Source: Branchiostoma floridae
Lineage: Eukaryota; Chordata; Leptocardii; Amphioxiformes; Branchiostomatidae
Direction of reading: 5' to 3'
Assembly (NCBI RefSeq): GCF_000003815.2
Contig: NC_049983.1
Location: 10,136,750 to 10,200,749 of the forward strand
Length of the DNA: 64,000 nucleotides
In this document: in pieces, positions 59,301-64,000 of the stretch
How positions within the stretch are numbered: the first letter of the stretch is position 1
Layout: each line of letters opens with the position of its first letter
Notes under the pieces: generated by a model
Databases searched by the model: none
Told to the model about the DNA's origin: nothing
What the model saw: only the letters and a program-made list of their open reading frames with translations
Translations under genes and position numbers: made by a program

Positions 59301-62201
59301 GTGCAAACTGCAAAATCTTCGGATACTTCCTTCTCGAGATATTCTTGAGTATACGAACCCTGTTTAGGCGCAGCCGCTAGCTCCTTTCTTGAGACCCCGC
59401 CTGCCACGGCAGCGGGTAGGGTCACGACTTAATGTCGCGATTGTAGCTTAGGCTTGAAGTTCCGGCCTGGCACACGTGTTATCAGTGAAAAGCTCCCTTA
59501 GTAAGGAATAGAAAGGTGCAAACCGCAAAATCTTCGGATACTTCCTTCTCGAGACATTCTTGAGTATATGGACCCTGTTTAGGCGCAACCTCAAACTCCT
59601 TTCATTAGACTCCGCATGCCACGGCAGCGGGTAGGGTGATGACTTAATGTCGCGATTGTAGCTTAGGCTTGAAGTTCCGGCTTGGCAGACTTGGTATCAT
59701 TGGAAAGCTCCCTTAGTAAGGAATAGAAAGGTGCAAACTGCAAAATCTTCGGATACTTCCTTCTCGAGATATTCTTGAGTATACGGACCCTGTTTAGGCG
59801 CAACCGCTAGCTCTTTTCTTGAGACCCCGCCTGCCACGGCAGCGGGTAGGGTGATGACTTAATGTCGCGATTGTAGCTTAGGCTTGAAGTTCCGGCTTGG
59901 CAGACTTGGTATCATTGGAAAGCTCCCTTAGTAAGGAATAGAAAGGTGCAAACCGCAAAATCTTCGGATACTTCCTTCTCGAGATATTCTTGAGTATATG
60001 GACCCTGTTTAGGCGCAACCTCTAGCTCCTTTCATGAGACTCCGCCTGCCACGGCAGCGGGTAGGGTGATGACTTAATGTCGCGATTGTAGCTTAGGCTT
60101 GAAGTTCCGGCTTGGCAGACTTGGTATCATTGGAAAGCTCCCTTAATAAGGAATAGAAAGGTGCAAACCGCAAAATCTTCGGATACTTCCTTCTCGAGAT
60201 ATTCTTGAGTATACGGACCCTGTTTAGGCGCAACCACTGGCTCCTTTCTTGAGACCCCGCCTGCCACGGCAGCGGGTAGGGTGATGACTTAATGTCGCGA
60301 TTGTAGCTTAGGCTTAAAGTTCCGGCCTGGCACACGTGGTATCATTGGAAAGCTCCTTTAGTAAGGAATAAAAAGGTGCAAAGCGCAAAATCTTCGGATA
60401 CTTCCTTCTCGAGATATTCTTGAGTATATGGACCCTGTTTAGGCGCAACCTCTAGCTCCTTTCATTGGACTCCGCCTGCCACGGCAGCGGGTAGGGTGAT
60501 GACTTAATGTCGCGATTGTAGCTTAGGCTTGAAGTTCCGGCTTGGCAGACTTGGTATCATTGGAAAGCTCCCTTAGTAAGGAATAGAAAGGTGCAAACCG
60601 CAAAATCTTCGGATACTTCCTTCTCGAGATATTCTTGAGTATATGGACCCTGTTTAGGCGCAACCGCTAGCTCCTTTCTTGAGACCCCGCCTGCCACGGC
60701 AGCGGGTAAGGTGATGACTTAATGTCGCGATTGTAGCTTAGGCTTGAAGTTCCGGCCTGGCACACGTGTTATCATTGGAAAGCTCCCTTAATAAGGAATA
60801 GAAAGGTGCAAACCGCAAAATCTTCGGATACTTCCTTCTCGAGATATTCTTGAGTATATGGACCCTGTTTAGGCGCAACCTCTAGCTCCTTTCATTAGAC
60901 TCCGCCTGCCACGGCAGCGGGTAGGGTGATGACTTAATGTCGCGATTGTAGCTTAGGCTTGAAGTTCCGGCTTGGCAGACTTGGTATCATTGGAAAGCTC
61001 CCTGTAGGTAAGTGAATAGAAAGGTGCAAACCGCAAAATCTTCGGATACTTCCTTCTCGAGATATTCTTGAGTATATGGACCCTGTTTAGGCGCAACCGC
61101 TAGCTCCTTTCTTGAGACCCCGCCTGCCACGGCAGCGGGTAGGGTGATGACTTAATGTCGCGATTGTAGCTTAGGCTTGAAGTTCCGGCTTGGCAGACTT
61201 GGTATCATTGGAAAGCTCCCTTAGTAAGGAATAGAAAGGTGCAAACTGCAAAATCTTCGGATACTTCCTTCTCGAGATATTCTTGAGTATACGGACCCTG
61301 TTTAGGCGCAACCGCTAGCTCTTTTCTTGAGACCCCGCCTGCCACGGCAGCGGGTAGGGTGATGACTTAATGTCGCGATTGTAGCTTAGGCTTGAAGTTC
61401 CGGCTTGGCAGACTTGGTATCATTGGAAAGCTCCCTTAGTAAGGAATAGAAAGGTGCAAACCGCAAAATCTTCGGATACTTCCTTCTCGAGATATTCTTG
61501 AGTATATGGACCCTGTTTAGGCGCAACCTCTAGCTCCTTTCATGAGACTCCGCCTGCCACGGCAGCGGGTAGGGTGATGACTTAATGTCGCGATTGTAGC
61601 TTAGGCTTGAAGTTCCGGCTTGGCAGACTTGGTATCATTGGAAAGCTCCCTTAATAAGGAATAGAAAGGTGCAAACCGCAAAATCTTCGGATACTTCCTT
61701 CTCGAGATATTCTTGAGTATACGGACCCTGTTTAGGCGCAACCGCTAGCTCCTTTCTTGAGACCCCGCCTGCCACGGCAGCGGGTAGGGTGATGACTTAA
61801 TGTCGCGATTGTAGCTTAGGCTTGAAGTTCCGGCCTGGCACACGTGTTATCATTGGAAAGCTCCCTTAATAAGGAATAGAAAGGTGCAAACTGCAAAATA
61901 TTCGGATACTTCCTTCTCGAGATATTCTTGAGTATATGGACCCTGTTTAGGCGCAACCGCTAGCTCCTTTCTTGAGACCCAGCCTGCCACGGCAGCGGGT
62001 AGGGTGGTGACTTAATGTCGCGATTGTAGCTTAGGCTTGAAGTTCCGGCTTGGCAGACTTGGTATCATTGGAAAGCTCCCTTAGTAAGGAACAGAAAGGT
62101 GCAAACTGCAAAATCTTCGGATACTTCCTTCTCGAGATATTCTTGAGTATACGAACCCTGTTTAGGCGCAGCCGCTAGCTCCTTTCTTGAGACCCCGCCT
62201 G

Positions 62202-62483
62202 NNNNNNNNNNNNNNNNNNNNNNNNNNNNNNNNNNNNNNNNNNNNNNNNNNNNNNNNNNNNNNNNNNNNNNNNNNNNNNNNNNNNNNNNNNNNNNNNNNN
62301 NNNNNNNNNNNNNNNNNNNNNNNNNNNNNNNNNNNNNNNNNNNNNNNNNNNNNNNNNNNNNNNNNNNNNNNNNNNNNNNNNNNNNNNNNNNNNNNNNNNN
62401 NNNNNNNNNNNNNNNNNNNNNNNNNNNNNNNNNNNNNNNNNNNNNNNNNNNNNNNNNNNNNNNNNNNNNNNNNNNNNNNNNNN
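62202..62483. other. Assembly gap (282 N) in the satellite
   Basis: A run of N inside the array. Confidence 0.97.
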
Positions 62484-64000
62484 GCAGACTTGGTATCATT
62501 GGAAAGCTCCCTTAGTAAGGAATAGAAAGGTGCAAACCGCAAAATCTTCGGATACTTCCTTCTCGAGATATTCTTGAGTATACGGACCCTGTTTAGGCGC
62601 AACCGCTAGCTCCTTTCTTGAGACCCCGCCTGCCACGGCAGCGGGTAGGGTGATGACTTAATGTCGCGATTGTAGCTTAGGCTTGAAGTTCCGGCTTGGC
62701 AGACTTGGTATCATTGGAAAGCTCCCTTAGTAAGGAATAGAAAGGTGCAAACCGCAAAATCTTCGGATACTTCCTTCTCGAGATATTCTTGAGTATATGG
62801 ACCCTGTTTAGGCGCAACCTCTAGCTCCTTTCATTAGACTCCGCCTGCCACGGCAGCGGGTAGGGTGATGACTTAATGTCGCGATTGTAGCTTAGGCTTG
62901 AAGTTCCGGCTTGGCAGACTTGGTATCATTGGAAAGCTCCCTTAGTAAGGAATAGAAAGGTGCAAACCGCAAAATCTTCGGATACTTCCTTCTCGAGATA
63001 TTCTTGAGTATACGGACCCTGTTTAGGCGCAACCGCTAGCTCCTTTCTTGAGACCCCGCCTGCCACGGCAGCGGGTAGGGTGATGACTTAATGTCGCGAT
63101 TGTAGCTTAGGCTTGAAGTTCCGGCCTGGCACACGTGTTATCATTGGAAAGCTCCCTTAATAAGGAATAGAAAGGTGCAAACCGCAAAATCTTCGGATAC
63201 TTCCTTCTCGAGATATTCTTGAGTATATGGACCCTGTTTAGGCGCAACCGCTAGCTCCTTTCTTGAGACCCAGCCTGCCACGGCAGCGGGTAGGGTGGTG
63301 ACTTAATGTCGCGATTGTAGCTTAGGCTTGAAGTTCCGGCTTGGCAGACTTGGTATCATTGGAAAGCTCCCTTAGTAAGGAACAGAAAGGTGCAAACTGC
63401 AAAATCTTCGGATACTTCCTTCTCGAGATATTCTTGAGTATACGAACCCTCTTTAGGCGCAGCCGCTAGCTCCTTTCTTGAGACCCCGCCTGCCACGGCA
63501 GCGGGTAGGGTTACGACTTAATGTCGCGATTGTAGCTTAGGCTTGAAGTTCCGGCCTGGCACACGTGTTATCAGTGAAAAGCTCCCTTAGTAAGGAATAG
63601 AAAGGTGCAAGCTGCAAAATCTTCGGATACTTCCTTCTCGAGATATTCTTGAGTATATGGACCTTGTTTAGGCGCAACCGCTAGCTCCTTTCTTGAGACC
63701 CCGCCTGCCACGGCAGCGGGTAGGGTGATGACTTAATGTCGCGATTGTAGCTTAGGCTTGAAGTTCCGGCCTGGCAGACTTGGTATCATTGGAAAGCCCT
63801 TTACTAAGGAATAGAAAGGTGCAAACTGCAAAATCTTCGGATACTTCCTTCTCGAGATATTCTTGAGTATACGGACCCTGTTTAGGCGCAACCGCTAGCT
63901 CTTTTCTTGAGACCCCGCCTGCCACGGCAGCGGGTAGGGTGATGACTTAATGTCGCGATTGTAGCTTAGGCTTAAAGTTCCGGCCTGGCAGACTGGTATC

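Larger units (their letters stand above)
49886..64000 (+). repeat. 215-bp satellite array, continuing past the window end
   Basis: About 65 head-to-tail copies over 14.1 kb. The marker GTCGCGATTGTAGCTTAGGC is spaced 214-216 bp (e.g. 50093, 50309, 50524, 50739). Monomers differ at fixed places. Heads read CTTGGCAGACTTGGTATC or CCTGGCACACGTGTTATC. The middle is TTAGTAAGG or TTAATAAGG. Tails are CTTGAGACCCCGCC or CATTAGACTCCGCC. Constant blocks include CTTCCTTCTCGAGATATTCT and TGCCACGGCAGCGGGTAGGG. It is non-coding: the open frames in it are fortuitous. The tandem size is typical of centromeric or heterochromatic satellites, but the location is unknown. Confidence 0.97.

Noticed and set aside
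50787-62602. Open reading frames inside the satellite on both strands
   Set aside because: They repeat with the 215-bp unit, cross runs of N and lack any start context or domain.
49271-64000. CRISPR array
   Set aside because: The repeats are directly tandem without unique spacers, and the genome is eukaryotic.

Overview
The window looks like animal nuclear DNA, most probably from a lancelet (Branchiostoma). It has intron-rich genes with GT-AG splice sites, many small inverted-repeat transposons, tRNA-derived SINE sequence, LINE tails, long GT/CA microsatellites and assembly gaps (runs of N). The species is inferred from gene families and repeat style; no marker gene proves it. All gene models below were joined by hand from splice sites, and in each complete model the reading frame and intron phases close exactly.

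Layout. (1) 191-2621, plus: the last five coding exons of the DNA helicase FBH1. (2) 3393-7303, minus, and 13465-18325, plus: two divergently transcribed galactose-3-O-sulfotransferase-like genes (442 and 493 residues) with the same intron phases. About 6 kb between them holds interspersed repeats and microsatellites. (3) 18.3-29.5 kb: no host gene seen. This part holds LINE fragments, a hAT-type element with 8-bp target duplications, other inverted-repeat elements, a SINE and local tandem duplications. (4) 29506-45116, minus: a two-exon leucine-rich-repeat transmembrane receptor (964 residues) whose cytoplasmic tail carries a repeated two-tyrosine module. (5) Its 12.7-kb intron contains a complete five-exon, 1295-residue gene on the same strand (33703-38941), which resembles mobile-element proteins of unknown class. 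(6) 45.1-49.2 kb: a possible two-exon gene fragment, a promoter-like cluster and strong hairpins. (7) 49271-49877: a 66-bp minisatellite. (8) 49886 to the window end: about 14 kb of a 215-bp satellite, with signs of a 26-monomer higher-order repeat.

The genes do not form one pathway. FBH1 acts on recombination intermediates in the nucleus. The sulfotransferases act in the Golgi on galactose-terminated glycans. The LRR receptor is a predicted cell-surface signalling protein. The most novel candidates are the invariant 17-residue tyrosine spacing in the receptor tail, the nested multi-exon element-like gene, and the higher-order satellite next to the receptor gene.
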